From contig NZ_KZ319293.1 of NCBI RefSeq assembly GCF_002744755.1, positions 62,001 to 126,000 on the forward strand: a DNA stretch of 64,000 nt, in the 5' to 3' direction. A program made the position numbers and the translations under genes. Positions 46,971 through 55,761 of this stretch are shown here, piece after piece. The notes under the pieces were generated by a model. It was not told the DNA's origin. It saw only the letters and a list, made by a program, of their open reading frames with translations, and searched no databases. This DNA is from Leeuwenhoekiella nanhaiensis. Its GTDB lineage: Bacteria > Bacteroidota > Bacteroidia > Flavobacteriales > Flavobacteriaceae. How positions within the stretch are numbered: position 1 is the first letter of the stretch; the number at the start of each line of letters is the position of its first letter.

Positions 46971-48257
46971 CTAAGAACCTATACGTTTAATCACTAAACC
47001 ATTTGTATTAGAAGGAAATGTAAAATCGCCATTAACCGCGGTATTATATCTTAAACGAATGCGATCATTCGCATTTAATGTTACCAGAAATGATTTTTTA
47101 AGATCCGACCTTCCTCCAACCACTGGCGGGGTTAAAAATGTAGAACTCTGAGCAATTTTTGTATACGTATTATTATTTGGTGCGCGCTCTACAAAAAATT
47201 CTATTGTTCTAAAGGTATTATTATTCAATTGAATCGTAACAGAAAAAGAAACTTCGTAAGAACCCGCAACTGCAACCTGAAGATAATACTCCACATTATT
47301 GTGGATAACATTTTTTAAAACAGAGGTAGTATTTAAGCTTCTAGTATATGCACCGGCAGCAGTGCTGCCCCCATCAATATCAGCGTACATTTCCCCATAA
47401 ACCTCCTGAATGGTATTAGGGGTTTGCCAGCTTGCATTGCCGTCTGCATCTGAAGTCAAGACTTTACCGGCATCATTCCCTGGCGAGGCATCTACATATC
47501 TAAATGTACCATTAACCTGAAGGGTAGCAGTAGGATTATAAACATTGATCCCTAAATTACCCTCCGGGGTCAATCTCATTCTATCTTGATTGCCATTGGT
47601 CTGAAAAACTAAATCTGAAACATTATCTGTCCCAGTGCCCCTGTAAAAACTGGCAATAGACGATCCTAAATAACCCAGATTACCATTGTATCTGGGCACA
47701 AATGTTATCCAGCCAATATTATCTCCATTTTGAAGATTAAGTGGGGTGTCAATTGTTCCCCGCGCTTTTCTTAAACCAAAAAAACTTGTGGTAGCATTAG
47801 AGTAGCTATCTATCATCACATCATCCAGATTATTATCATTTGAAGAATGCTGAAGATGTAATATACCCGTAGGATTGGTTCTTCCTATACCCACTTTTCC
47901 CAGAGTATAGAGATTATCTGTATTAAGGGTTGCGGGGTTTGCTGTCCCTGCCTCATTCCAGGGTTCGATTGTACTGTTTACTGGTAACCAACTGGTCGCG
48001 TCGGAATCCCAATAATGAAATCCTTTAGAAAAAGAACCGGTATCTGCGATTAAGTAAACTAATTGACCGTCAACGTTACCATTTGTATTTAATGCGTTTA
48101 CACGAGGAACCAGAATACCATCAGTTTCGCCAACCGCTCCAAGATGATTAGAGCCTCTGATATCTAACGTGGTTTGAGGGTTTGTTGTACCTATGCCTAT
48201 TTGAGCATTAGCTGTTAGAAAGGCCAGCAATGCAAGAATTATGAAATGGGGTTTCAT
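46971..48257 (-). CDS. Secreted protein related to A and B, without head repeats (C)
   Basis: 428 residues. Signal peptide ends about residue 18, then QIGIGTTNPQTTLDIRGS, the same opening as proteins A and B. The centre (about 115-265) lacks YadA repeats and instead has KVGIGRTNPTGILHLQHSS and NLGINVYNPTATLQVNG units of the kind found before tail-fibre or peptidase S74-like sections. VLTSDADGNASWQTP is almost the same as in B, and the DVYGE/EVYGEMY unit opens the beta-rich C-terminus (about 285-428). The shared ends with variable middles suggest modular surface fibres. It is divergent from the NhaC gene. Confidence 0.8.
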   Translation of the reverse strand: MKPHFIILALLAFLTANAQIGIGTTNPQTTLDIRGSNHLGAVGETDGILVPRVNALNTNGNVDGQLVYLIADTGSFSKGFHYWDSDATSWLPVNSTIEPWNEAGTANPATLNTDNLYTLGKVGIGRTNPTGILHLQHSSNDNNLDDVMIDSYSNATTSFFGLRKARGTIDTPLNLQNGDNIGWITFVPRYNGNLGYLGSSIASFYRGTGTDNVSDLVFQTNGNQDRMRLTPEGNLGINVYNPTATLQVNGTFRYVDASPGNDAGKVLTSDADGNASWQTPNTIQEVYGEMYADIDGGSTAAGAYTRSLNTTSVLKNVIHNNVEYYLQVAVAGSYEVSFSVTIQLNNNTFRTIEFFVERAPNNNTYTKIAQSSTFLTPPVVGGRSDLKKSFLVTLNANDRIRLRYNTAVNGDFTFPSNTNGLVIKRIGS

Positions 48258-48536
48258 TTAGAAGTAATTTTGTTAATTATTTTGACCGACTTTAAAGTTA
48301 TTAAACTGGTTTTCATTAAAATGTACAAGTACAAATGTAAGGGAAATACTCCATAATTAATTGTAATAATAAGTATTTAGCCAAAAAATACTTCAAAAAG
48401 AGTTTAGAAATTAATTACATAATTAATGAAATTCTTGTATTAGTTACAACTATTGCTTTCCACGAGATTTAAGCATAAATAGGTCTACAGGAATTCATTC
48501 ATAATCCTTAAACTTGTACAAACTATATAAAAGATC

Positions 48537-50018
48537 ATGACAAATCAGGATGCGGAAGAGCGTAACGAGCAGATTGTAGAGAACAGAGAACTCAACATTT
48601 TTGAAGCTTTAATCCCCATAATCGCATTGATAGGTATGCTGGCCTATAACGTTTTTGTCTTTGGAGACGATGCGCTCAGCGGCTCTAACCAGTTTATCCT
48701 GTTACTTGGAGCAGCAGTTGCCGCCATCGTAGGTTTTTTCAATAAGACTTCTTTTGAGCTTATGATGGAGGAAGTTGCGCAGAATATCAAATCAACAGCA
48801 GGTGCGATACTCATTTTGTTGCTTGTAGGAGCTCTCGCAGGGACCTGGCTTGTGAGCGGAATCATTCCGACTATGATTTATTACGGCATGCAATTGTTGA
48901 GTCCGTCAATATTTCTAGCTGCCTGTGTGGTGATCTGCGCGGTTATTTCGGTTGCTACCGGAAGCAGCTGGACGACCTCTGCAACCGTAGGAATAGCTTT
49001 GATAGGCATTGCCAATGCATTAGGCATTTCGTTAGGAATGACCGCAGGCGCCATATTATCTGGTGCGTATTTTGGAGACAAACTTTCGCCTTTAAGTGAT
49101 ACCACAAACCTTGCGCCTGCGATGGCCGGTACCGATTTGTTTACGCACATTCAATATATGCTGTATACTACCGTGCCCTCCATCAGTATCACGCTTATTG
49201 TCTTTATTATCATCGGATTGAATATCGACACATCGGGTCCGGCAGATAGCAGTGCTATTTTAGCTTCTATCGACGAAGCCTTTACAATCACACCCTGGTT
49301 ATTTATCGTTCCGGCGCTGGTTATTTTCTTAATCATTAAGAAAACACCACCACTCATCGCTTTATTGGCCGGAACCCTCCTGGGGGGTGTCGCTGCGTTG
49401 ATCGTACAGCCGGAAATCGTTGCAGGCTTAGGCGGAAGCGCTGATTTAAATCTGGAAAGCGGCTACAAAGGGATTATGAATGCCATTACGGTTGATACCG
49501 CGATTGAAACTACTAATGAAAACCTAAACGATCTTTTTGCTTCAAGCGGAATGGCCGGAATGCTCGGCACGATCTGGCTTATCATTTGCGCCATGACCTT
49601 TGGAGGCGTTATGGATGCTATTGGCGCTTTAGCCCGCATCAGCCGCTTTATGCTGGGGCTTTTCGATAGTGTTTTCGGGCTTTTTGCCAGTACCGTGGCA
49701 ACCTGTATAGGTCTTAATGCTACTGCCAGTGATCAATATCTGGCAATTGTAGTTCCCGGTAAAATGTATGCCAAAGCTTATCGCGATAAGGGCCTTGCCC
49801 CTGAAAATTTGAGTCGAACTCTAGAAGACAGCGGTACCGTTACGTCTGTATTAGTGCCTTATAATACCTGCGGGGCCTATCAAAGCGGCGTACTGGGCGT
49901 TCCCGTCGCAGACTATTTTGTATTCGCGATTTTCAACTGGCTGAGTCCGTTTATGACGCTTATTTTTGCAGCGTTCAGTATTAAAATCCGTTCGCTGGCA
50001 GACGCCGGAAAGCAGTAA
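48537..50018 (+). CDS. nhaC: NhaC-family Na+/H+ antiporter
   Basis: 493 residues with about twelve membrane helices. Family signatures are the ATGSSWTTSATVGIALIGIA helix (about 140-160), GAILSGAYFGDKLSPLSDTTNLAPA (about 174-198, with Asp and Thr in the ion path) and LNATASDQYLAIVVPGKMY (about 392-410). It exchanges Na+ for H+ across the inner membrane, suiting a marine habitat. Monocistronic; ATG start follows an A-rich leader. A variant -7 box TAAACTTG is visible about 25 bases upstream. Confidence 0.93.
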   Translation: MTNQDAEERNEQIVENRELNIFEALIPIIALIGMLAYNVFVFGDDALSGSNQFILLLGAAVAAIVGFFNKTSFELMMEEVAQNIKSTAGAILILLLVGALAGTWLVSGIIPTMIYYGMQLLSPSIFLAACVVICAVISVATGSSWTTSATVGIALIGIANALGISLGMTAGAILSGAYFGDKLSPLSDTTNLAPAMAGTDLFTHIQYMLYTTVPSISITLIVFIIIGLNIDTSGPADSSAILASIDEAFTITPWLFIVPALVIFLIIKKTPPLIALLAGTLLGGVAALIVQPEIVAGLGGSADLNLESGYKGIMNAITVDTAIETTNENLNDLFASSGMAGMLGTIWLIICAMTFGGVMDAIGALARISRFMLGLFDSVFGLFASTVATCIGLNATASDQYLAIVVPGKMYAKAYRDKGLAPENLSRTLEDSGTVTSVLVPYNTCGAYQSGVLGVPVADYFVFAIFNWLSPFMTLIFAAFSIKIRSLADAGKQ

Positions 50019-50340
50019 TTTGCTTTAATTCCTTTATTGGAGTTTTCGGTGGTGCACTACGAAATCGCTATAGTTCAGCACCAGCGAGTCCTTACAAGTG
50101 TTAAAAATAACTTAAGGCTTTTCAGGCTCATTCTTTCGCCTTGCGAAACTCTTAAAATCGCCATTCATTTACTAGCGATTTCTAATGTTTTAGGGACATC
50201 AATCAATAATATGACAAGCATTTTTCGATATAATCTCTTTATAGACGATGCTTATACCTTTATAACATCTTCACATTTCTGAACATTTCCTAAGCGTTCA
50301 TTGCTGGTTAGTTTTGCATCAAATTTAAAAACAAACAACA
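50019..50340. other. Spacer upstream of the peroxiredoxin operon
   Basis: 322 bases. An open frame of 81 codons at 50037-50282 has no protein-like features and no ribosome site. Only the promoter near 50309 is convincing. Confidence 0.55.
50309..50316 (+). promoter_or_regulatory. -7 box of the peroxiredoxin operon
   Basis: TAGTTTTG matches TAnnTTTG exactly, 24 bases before the ATG; TTTC lies about 20 bases upstream in place of the -33 TTG. Confidence 0.6.
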
Positions 50341-50979
50341 ATGACATTAGTAGGAAAACAATTTCCAAATCTTGCAGTAGATGCTATGAATGAAATGGGC
50401 GATACTTTTAAACTTAACGTTTTAGAAGAAGCCAAAAAGAATAACAAGAAAGTAGTTCTATTCTGGTATCCGAAAGATTTCACCTTTGTCTGCCCAACCG
50501 AATTGCACGCATTTCAGGCAGCAATGGCTGAATTTGAAAAGCGTAATACTATGGTTATAGGTGCTTCTTGTGACACGCCCGAAGTACACTTCGCGTGGCT
50601 AAACACTCCAAAAGATGATGGTGGTATTGAAGGTGTAACCTATCCTATTCTCGCCGATACGAATCGCAATCTGGCTAATCGTTTGGGCATTCTTGACATT
50701 ACCAATGAACGTTATGATGAGGAAACCGGAATTCTAACTGTAGACGGCGATAATGTAACCTATCGTGCAACGTATCTTATTGATGAAGAAGGTACCGTAT
50801 TTCACGAAGGAGTAAACCATATGCCTGTAGGTCGTAATGTAAATGAATTTTTACGCCTTATTGATGCCTACGCTCACGTACAGAAAAACGGTGAGGTATG
50901 CCCGGCAAACTGGGAAGAAGGTAAACAGGCCATGAATGCAAACCGTGATGGCGTAGCTTCTTACCTCGCTACAAACTAA
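50341..50979 (+). CDS. Typical 2-Cys peroxiredoxin (AhpC/TSA family)
   Basis: 212 residues. Peroxidatic C51 in FTFVCPTEL and resolving C187 in GEVCPANW mark a typical 2-Cys enzyme that reduces H2O2 and alkyl hydroperoxides. The length and the C-terminal helix after VCPANW match AhpC-type proteins. The thioredoxin gene next to it (26 bases) probably supplies electrons, since no ahpF is nearby (inference). Confidence 0.95.
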   Translation: MTLVGKQFPNLAVDAMNEMGDTFKLNVLEEAKKNNKKVVLFWYPKDFTFVCPTELHAFQAAMAEFEKRNTMVIGASCDTPEVHFAWLNTPKDDGGIEGVTYPILADTNRNLANRLGILDITNERYDEETGILTVDGDNVTYRATYLIDEEGTVFHEGVNHMPVGRNVNEFLRLIDAYAHVQKNGEVCPANWEEGKQAMNANRDGVASYLATN

Positions 50980-51005
50980 ATTATAATCCTTAAAAATCTA
51001 TAGCT

Positions 51006-51320
51006 ATGTTAAAGCAACTCGATCAGGATAATCTGGCAGAATGGGTATCGTCTAACGACACCGTGGTGGTTCAATATATGGCCAGCTGGTGTGGAAACTG
51101 CCGCTTGATGAAGCCTAAGTTTAAAAAACTGGCTACAGAACACGAGGATACTGCATTCCTGCTGGTAGATGCCGAAAAATTCCCGGAAAGCCGCAAACTG
51201 GCAACGGTAGACAATCTGCCAACCTTTGCGACTTTTAAAAACGGAAACTTTGTAAACCAGGTACAGACTAACAAGTTTGATAACCTAAAAGAACTCGTTG
51301 ATGAAATTACCAGTAATTAA
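51006..51320 (+). CDS. Thioredoxin-family protein with CGNC active site
   Basis: 104 residues, the size of a single thioredoxin domain without signal peptide. The active site is C29-G-N-C32 (ASWCGNCRLMKPKF) instead of CGPC, which alters redox potential and partner choice. The cis-Pro loop is visible in NLPTFATFKNG. Follows the peroxiredoxin gene at 26 bases and overlaps the next gene by 20 bases, so it is likely the reductant of that peroxiredoxin (inference). Confidence 0.92.
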   Translation: MLKQLDQDNLAEWVSSNDTVVVQYMASWCGNCRLMKPKFKKLATEHEDTAFLLVDAEKFPESRKLATVDNLPTFATFKNGNFVNQVQTNKFDNLKELVDEITSN

Positions 51321-51549
51321 ACATTTACAGAAGAACAATAGTGCAGAAGCTTTACAGCACACCATTGATGTACTTGAATCGTTTACCGAACACCGTTCTG
51401 TAAAAGATGAGGAGATGGATGTTGTAGGCGAATTGATTACCAATCTTTGTGGCGCTGTTGAAATGCACGAGATGATCGCAAGCGGAATGTCTGAGCGCGA
51501 TGCGGCTAATGGTTTTGCCCAAAAGGTTTTGGGTTCTATTGACCGTTAA
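51301..51549 (+). CDS. DUF6952-family small protein
   Basis: 82 residues, helical, cytoplasmic. The ATG at 51301 lies within the end of the thioredoxin gene (20-base overlap); a TTG one codon earlier is less likely. The sequence MKLPVIKHLQKNNSAEALQ, with LITNLCGAVEMHEMI in the middle, is what I recall as DUF6952, always found after peroxiredoxin and thioredoxin in this phylum. One Cys (C49) is present. Function is unknown; context suggests a redox partner. Confidence 0.82.
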   Translation: MKLPVIKHLQKNNSAEALQHTIDVLESFTEHRSVKDEEMDVVGELITNLCGAVEMHEMIASGMSERDAANGFAQKVLGSIDR

Positions 51550-51591
51550 GCAGGATTGCGAGACACACACTTGTATAAACGTTGATATCCT

Positions 51592-51622
51592 AAAGCTTCC
51601 GCAAATTGCGGAAGCTTTTTTT
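51592..51622 (+). terminator. Terminator of the peroxiredoxin operon
   Basis: Perfect 13-bp stem AAAGCTTCCGCAA/TTGCGGAAGCTTT around one base, followed by a run of T. Confidence 0.95.
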
Positions 51623-51663
51623 ATTGCGGGTATGGGCTTATGTAGAAATTGGCATTCCTTTAA

Positions 51664-51694
51664 TTGGCGTTAGTTGTTTATATACCTACTTTTA
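51664..51694 (+). promoter_or_regulatory. Probable promoter of tpx
   Basis: TTG, 20 bases, then TACTTTTA (seven of eight to TAnnTTTG), 21 bases before the ATG at 51716. Confidence 0.5.
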
Positions 51695-51715
51695 CCGTTT
51701 ACAAAACCAAAAATC

Positions 51716-52216
51716 ATGGCAGAAATAACTCTGGGTGGAAACCCTACGCATACCAGTGGCGAGCTTCCTGAAAATGGAACGCAAGCTCCAGATTTTAAAC
51801 TTTCAAGAACCGATCTTCAGGAAAGCACACTTGAGGATTTTAAGGGCAAGAAAGTCGTGATGAATATTTTCCCGAGTGTAGATACCGGTGTTTGTGCAGC
51901 TTCGGTACGCAAGTTTAATGAGCAGGCTTCAGATCTTGACAATACTGTGGTATTGTGTATCTCCCGCGATCTCCCGTTTGCACAGGCTCGTTTTTGCGGA
52001 GCAGAAGGTTTAGATCAGGTTCAGGTACTTTCAGACTTTAAAGACGGAAGCTTTGGTAAAGACTACGGCCTTTTAATTAACGACGGTGCTTTTGCCGGCT
52101 TACACAGCCGCGTGGTTATTGTACTTGACGAGGATCACAAGGTAATTTATACCGAGCAGGTACCTGAAATAGGTCAGGAACCAGACTATGAAGCAGCTCT
52201 TAGCGCTATCGCCTGA
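51716..52216 (+). CDS. tpx: Thiol peroxidase
   Basis: 166 residues from the ATG at 51716 (MAEITLGGNP, the conserved Tpx start); the frame is open 14 codons further but that part would lie over the promoter. An atypical 2-Cys peroxiredoxin: peroxidatic C60 in DTGVCAASVRKFN and resolving C94 in ARFCGAEGL, the classic C61/C95 pair. The stop overlaps the dgkA start (TGATG). Confidence 0.95.
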   Translation: MAEITLGGNPTHTSGELPENGTQAPDFKLSRTDLQESTLEDFKGKKVVMNIFPSVDTGVCAASVRKFNEQASDLDNTVVLCISRDLPFAQARFCGAEGLDQVQVLSDFKDGSFGKDYGLLINDGAFAGLHSRVVIVLDEDHKVIYTEQVPEIGQEPDYEAALSAIA

Positions 52217-52587
52217 TGCAACAACCCAAAGAACCGTTTATCATCAATCGCCTTAAAGCATTTAAATATGCTTTTGTAGGTGCATTTTACCTCATACGCA
52301 CAGAAGCCAGTATTAAAGTGCAGGTGTTCTGTGCTTTGGTGGTAACAGTTCTGGGTTTTTATTTTGAAATCACCACAACCGAGTGGTGCATTCAATTGTT
52401 GGCCATTGCCTTAGTGCTTTCCGTAGAGGGACTCAACAGCGCCATTGAAAAAATAGCCGATTTTGTACACCCCGATTACCATAAAAAAATAGGTATTATC
52501 AAAGATGTATCGGCAGGTGCAGTGACCTTTGCCGCCGTGATTGCAGGAATAATCGGCTTCATAATTTATATACCTTACCTCTTCTAA
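52216..52587 (+). CDS. dgkA: Diacylglycerol/undecaprenol kinase family protein
   Basis: 123 residues, three membrane helices (about 38-55, 58-72, 98-120). The DgkA motif VEGLNSAIEKIADF is at about 71-84. It phosphorylates diacylglycerol or undecaprenol at the inner membrane; which of the two cannot be told from the sequence. Translationally coupled to tpx by the TGATG overlap. Confidence 0.9.
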   Translation: MQQPKEPFIINRLKAFKYAFVGAFYLIRTEASIKVQVFCALVVTVLGFYFEITTTEWCIQLLAIALVLSVEGLNSAIEKIADFVHPDYHKKIGIIKDVSAGAVTFAAVIAGIIGFIIYIPYLF

Positions 52588-52655
52588 AATTTTATCGGCA
52601 GAGTACCGTTTGATATTTGTATTTTTACGCCCGAATAAAAAACAGATATAATTAC

Positions 52656-52675
52656 AGCTCCTTTAGGAGCTTTTA
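52656..52675 (+). terminator. Terminator after dgkA
   Basis: 6-bp stem AGCTCC/GGAGCT with loop TTTA and a following TTTTAT, just 30 bases before ftsK. It may also act as an attenuator in the ftsK leader. Confidence 0.55.
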
Positions 52676-52705
52676 TAAGCAGACCTACTAAGCTTAGTAC
52701 TACTA

Positions 52706-55096
52706 ATGGCCCGAAAAAAAGCGAAAACCAAAACGACTACCTCTCAAAAAAAGTCTGTAAAAATCAGTTTTAAACTGAGTAAACAGCAAAAGATTGTATT
52801 GGGGAGTTTTCTATTCCTCTTAGGGATCGCGCTGATGTTTTCGTTTATCTCCTACTTTTTTAGCTGGCAGGCAGATCAAAGCACCTTAAACAGTCTTGAT
52901 GATCGCAGCATAGAAGCTCAAAACTGGCTTAATAAATTTGGTGCCGCGCTTGGAAACTTTTTTATTTATGAAGGTTTTGGTATCGCAGCCTTTGCACTCG
53001 CTGTTCTGGTTACCCTAACCGGATTTTACTACTTCTTTGACCGACCTAAAAAGAGCCTACAGGCCTATTGGTTTTGGGGAATTATTGTAATGCTTTGGTT
53101 TTCGGTATTCTTTGGTTTCTTCTCAGAACGCAACGCGCTGCTGGGCGGAATGGTAGGTTTTGAACTCAACGACTTCCTTCAGGATTATCTGGGTCTCATC
53201 GGAACCATTCTCGTGCTCGCCTTTGTGGCTATTGTCTATTTCGCCGTAAGGCTAAAACTTACTCCCGAACTTGTGGGGCAATATCTTTCGCGAAAGCGCA
53301 ATGCTATTAAAACGGAATTCAACGATAACGACGAAGAGGTTTCATTTGAAGACACGGCTTTTGAAAAAGACAACATCGAACTCCCTGTTGAGAAACTAAT
53401 CGAAGAAGAGGAAGAAGAAGACCTTGAAGAACCGGTTCTTAAAACCACTCCTACTCCTGTCCCACCTAAACCGGTAGTTAGTGAAGCTCCAAAAGCGGAA
53501 TCTGATGAAGATTTTGAGATTGAAATAGAAGAAACCGTTGAGGAAGAAGAGGTCGAAGAAAACCTGAGTACCAAGCTGGTTCAGGATTTTGGCGAATTTG
53601 ATCCCACGCTCGAACTAAGCAATTACAAATTCCCTTCAATCGAATTGCTGAAAGACTACACCCAGGGTCAAAGCATTACCATTGATCAGGAAGAACTTGA
53701 AGAAAATAAAAATCGAATTGTAGATACCCTTAAAAACTACAAGATCGATATTGCGCACATCAAAGCTACCGTAGGTCCTACCGTGACGCTTTACGAGATT
53801 GTGCCTGAAGCCGGGGTTCGTATTTCCAAAATTAAAAACCTGGAAGACGATATTGCGCTTTCGCTTTCGGCCCTAGGAATTCGTATCATCGCGCCTATTC
53901 CCGGAAAAGGAACCATTGGTATTGAAGTGCCTAATAAAAACGCACGTATTGTTTCCATGCGTTCGGCAATTGCTTCGCCGAAATTTCAAAATGCCGAAAT
54001 GGAACTCCCACTTACTTTGGGTAAAACCATTTCAAATGAAACATTTGTCGTAGACCTCGCCAAAATGCCCCACCTCCTGATGGCAGGAGCAACAGGACAG
54101 GGTAAATCTGTAGGTCTTAATGCCATTCTTACTTCCCTGTTGTACAAAAAACACCCGGCTGAAGTAAAATTCGTTCTCGTAGATCCTAAAAAAGTAGAGC
54201 TCACGCTTTTCAATAAGATCGAGCGACATTACCTGGCTAAACTTCCCGATACCGAAGAGGCCATTATCACCGACAATGCCAAGGTAATCAACACCTTGAA
54301 TTCCTTATGTATCGAGATGGACAACCGCTATGATTTGCTTAAAGATGCCATGGCGCGTAACATTAAAGAATACAATGCCAAGTTTAGGAGACGAAAGCTC
54401 AACCCCAACGACGGGCACAAGTTTTTACCCTATATCGTACTCGTAATCGACGAGTTTGCAGATTTAATTATGACTGCTGGTAAAGAGGTAGAAACACCTA
54501 TCGCACGACTGGCACAGCTGGCACGGGCAATTGGTATTCACCTTATTGTAGCAACTCAGCGACCTTCGGTTAACGTAATTACTGGTATTATCAAAGCCAA
54601 CTTCCCGGCACGTATCGCCTTTAGGGTTACCTCAAAAATCGACTCCAGAACCATTCTTGACAGTCAGGGAGCCGATCAGCTTATAGGTCGCGGAGATATG
54701 TTGTTTACGCAGGGCAATGATCTGGTACGTGTACAATGTGCCTTTGTTGACACTCCTGAGGTTGAAAAAATCACCGATTTCATCGGCTCACAAAAAGCCT
54801 ACCCTGACGCGCATTTGCTGCCAGAATATGTAGGGGAAGAAGGTGGCACAAGTCTTGATATAGATGCAAGCGACCGGGATGCTTTGTTTATGGAAGCTGC
54901 CGAAGTCATCGTGACCGCACAACAGGGAAGCGCTTCTTTACTGCAACGTAAGCTCAAGCTGGGCTATAATCGTGCAGGGCGAATCATCGACCAACTGGAA
55001 GCCGCAGGAATTGTGGGTCCCTTTGAAGGCAGTAAGGCCAGACAGGTTCTCGTTTCAGATTTAAACGCATTACATCAACAATTAAATAATGAATAA
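52706..55096 (+). CDS. ftsK: FtsK/SpoIIIE DNA translocase
   Basis: 796 residues. Four membrane helices lie in the first 180 residues, then an acidic Glu-rich linker (about 205-285). The motor domain (about 330-700) has Walker A GATGQGKS near 460-467 and Walker B VLVIDEFADL near 577-586. The C-terminal gamma winged helix (about 730-796, SASLLQRKLKLGYNRAGRI) reads KOPS-like sites. It pumps chromosome termini through the division septum and activates XerCD. The last 8 bases overlap the lolA frame. Confidence 0.96.
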   Translation: MARKKAKTKTTTSQKKSVKISFKLSKQQKIVLGSFLFLLGIALMFSFISYFFSWQADQSTLNSLDDRSIEAQNWLNKFGAALGNFFIYEGFGIAAFALAVLVTLTGFYYFFDRPKKSLQAYWFWGIIVMLWFSVFFGFFSERNALLGGMVGFELNDFLQDYLGLIGTILVLAFVAIVYFAVRLKLTPELVGQYLSRKRNAIKTEFNDNDEEVSFEDTAFEKDNIELPVEKLIEEEEEEDLEEPVLKTTPTPVPPKPVVSEAPKAESDEDFEIEIEETVEEEEVEENLSTKLVQDFGEFDPTLELSNYKFPSIELLKDYTQGQSITIDQEELEENKNRIVDTLKNYKIDIAHIKATVGPTVTLYEIVPEAGVRISKIKNLEDDIALSLSALGIRIIAPIPGKGTIGIEVPNKNARIVSMRSAIASPKFQNAEMELPLTLGKTISNETFVVDLAKMPHLLMAGATGQGKSVGLNAILTSLLYKKHPAEVKFVLVDPKKVELTLFNKIERHYLAKLPDTEEAIITDNAKVINTLNSLCIEMDNRYDLLKDAMARNIKEYNAKFRRRKLNPNDGHKFLPYIVLVIDEFADLIMTAGKEVETPIARLAQLARAIGIHLIVATQRPSVNVITGIIKANFPARIAFRVTSKIDSRTILDSQGADQLIGRGDMLFTQGNDLVRVQCAFVDTPEVEKITDFIGSQKAYPDAHLLPEYVGEEGGTSLDIDASDRDALFMEAAEVIVTAQQGSASLLQRKLKLGYNRAGRIIDQLEAAGIVGPFEGSKARQVLVSDLNALHQQLNNE

Positions 55097-55754
55097 TATG
55101 AATTTTTATAAAAGACCTTTAATCGCTGCGCTTGTATTTTGGTTTGCAGCTTTTTCTACGGGTTTTGCTCAGGATACCAAAGCTAAAACACTTTTAGACC
55201 AGGTTTCGGCTAAAGTGAAGAGCTATGACAATATGTTTATCGATTTCAAATACGGCCTCTCTAACGACGCCGCCGGAATCAATCAGGAAACTCGTGGAGA
55301 CGTCACTTTAGATGGTGATAAGTATAAGCTGAATCTAATGGGTACCACCCAAATGTATGACGGTAAAAAACTCTACACCATCGTGCCCGAAGATGAAGAA
55401 ATCACCATTTCTACTCAGGATCCGGGAGATGACGACGCCATCACGCCTTCAAAAATGCTGACCTTTTTCAACAAGGGATATTCATACAAATGGGATATTG
55501 AGCAAAATGTAAGCGGACGTAAAATACAATACATCAAGCTAACGCCTATTGACTCTAACAGCGAATTAAAATCGGCTCTTTTAGGTGTTGACGTGCAAAC
55601 CAAGCACATCTACCGCCTGATTATGACCCAGAAAAACGGAAGCAAAATTACCATCACGGTAAATTCATTCAAGACTAATCAGCCGCTTCCCGGCAATCTG
55701 TTTGTCTTTGATGAAGCCAAATACGGCGACTATTACATCAACCGTTTAGACTAG
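55089..55754 (+). CDS. lolA: Outer-membrane lipoprotein carrier protein LolA
   Basis: 221 residues with a signal peptide (about 8-27, ending TGFAQ). The LolA fold shows in TLLDQVSAKVKSYDNMFIDF, TRGDVTLDGDKYKLNLMG, MYDGKKLYTIVPEDEE and the late strand GNLFVFDEAKY. It ferries lipoproteins across the periplasm. The ATG at 55089 overlaps ftsK by 8 bases; a second ATG at 55098 just after the ftsK stop is equally possible. The ftsK-lolA-lptG order is common in Flavobacteriia. Confidence 0.93.
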   Translation: MNNMNFYKRPLIAALVFWFAAFSTGFAQDTKAKTLLDQVSAKVKSYDNMFIDFKYGLSNDAAGINQETRGDVTLDGDKYKLNLMGTTQMYDGKKLYTIVPEDEEITISTQDPGDDDAITPSKMLTFFNKGYSYKWDIEQNVSGRKIQYIKLTPIDSNSELKSALLGVDVQTKHIYRLIMTQKNGSKITITVNSFKTNQPLPGNLFVFDEAKYGDYYINRLD

Positions 55755-55761
55755 ACAGGTA

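Noticed and set aside
48644-49357. Three minus-strand open frames inside nhaC
   Set aside because: All lie opposite a clear antiporter gene and carry no domain signals.
50037-50282. Open frame of 81 codons before the peroxiredoxin gene
   Set aside because: Poor start context and unprotein-like composition; the real promoter of the next gene follows it directly.
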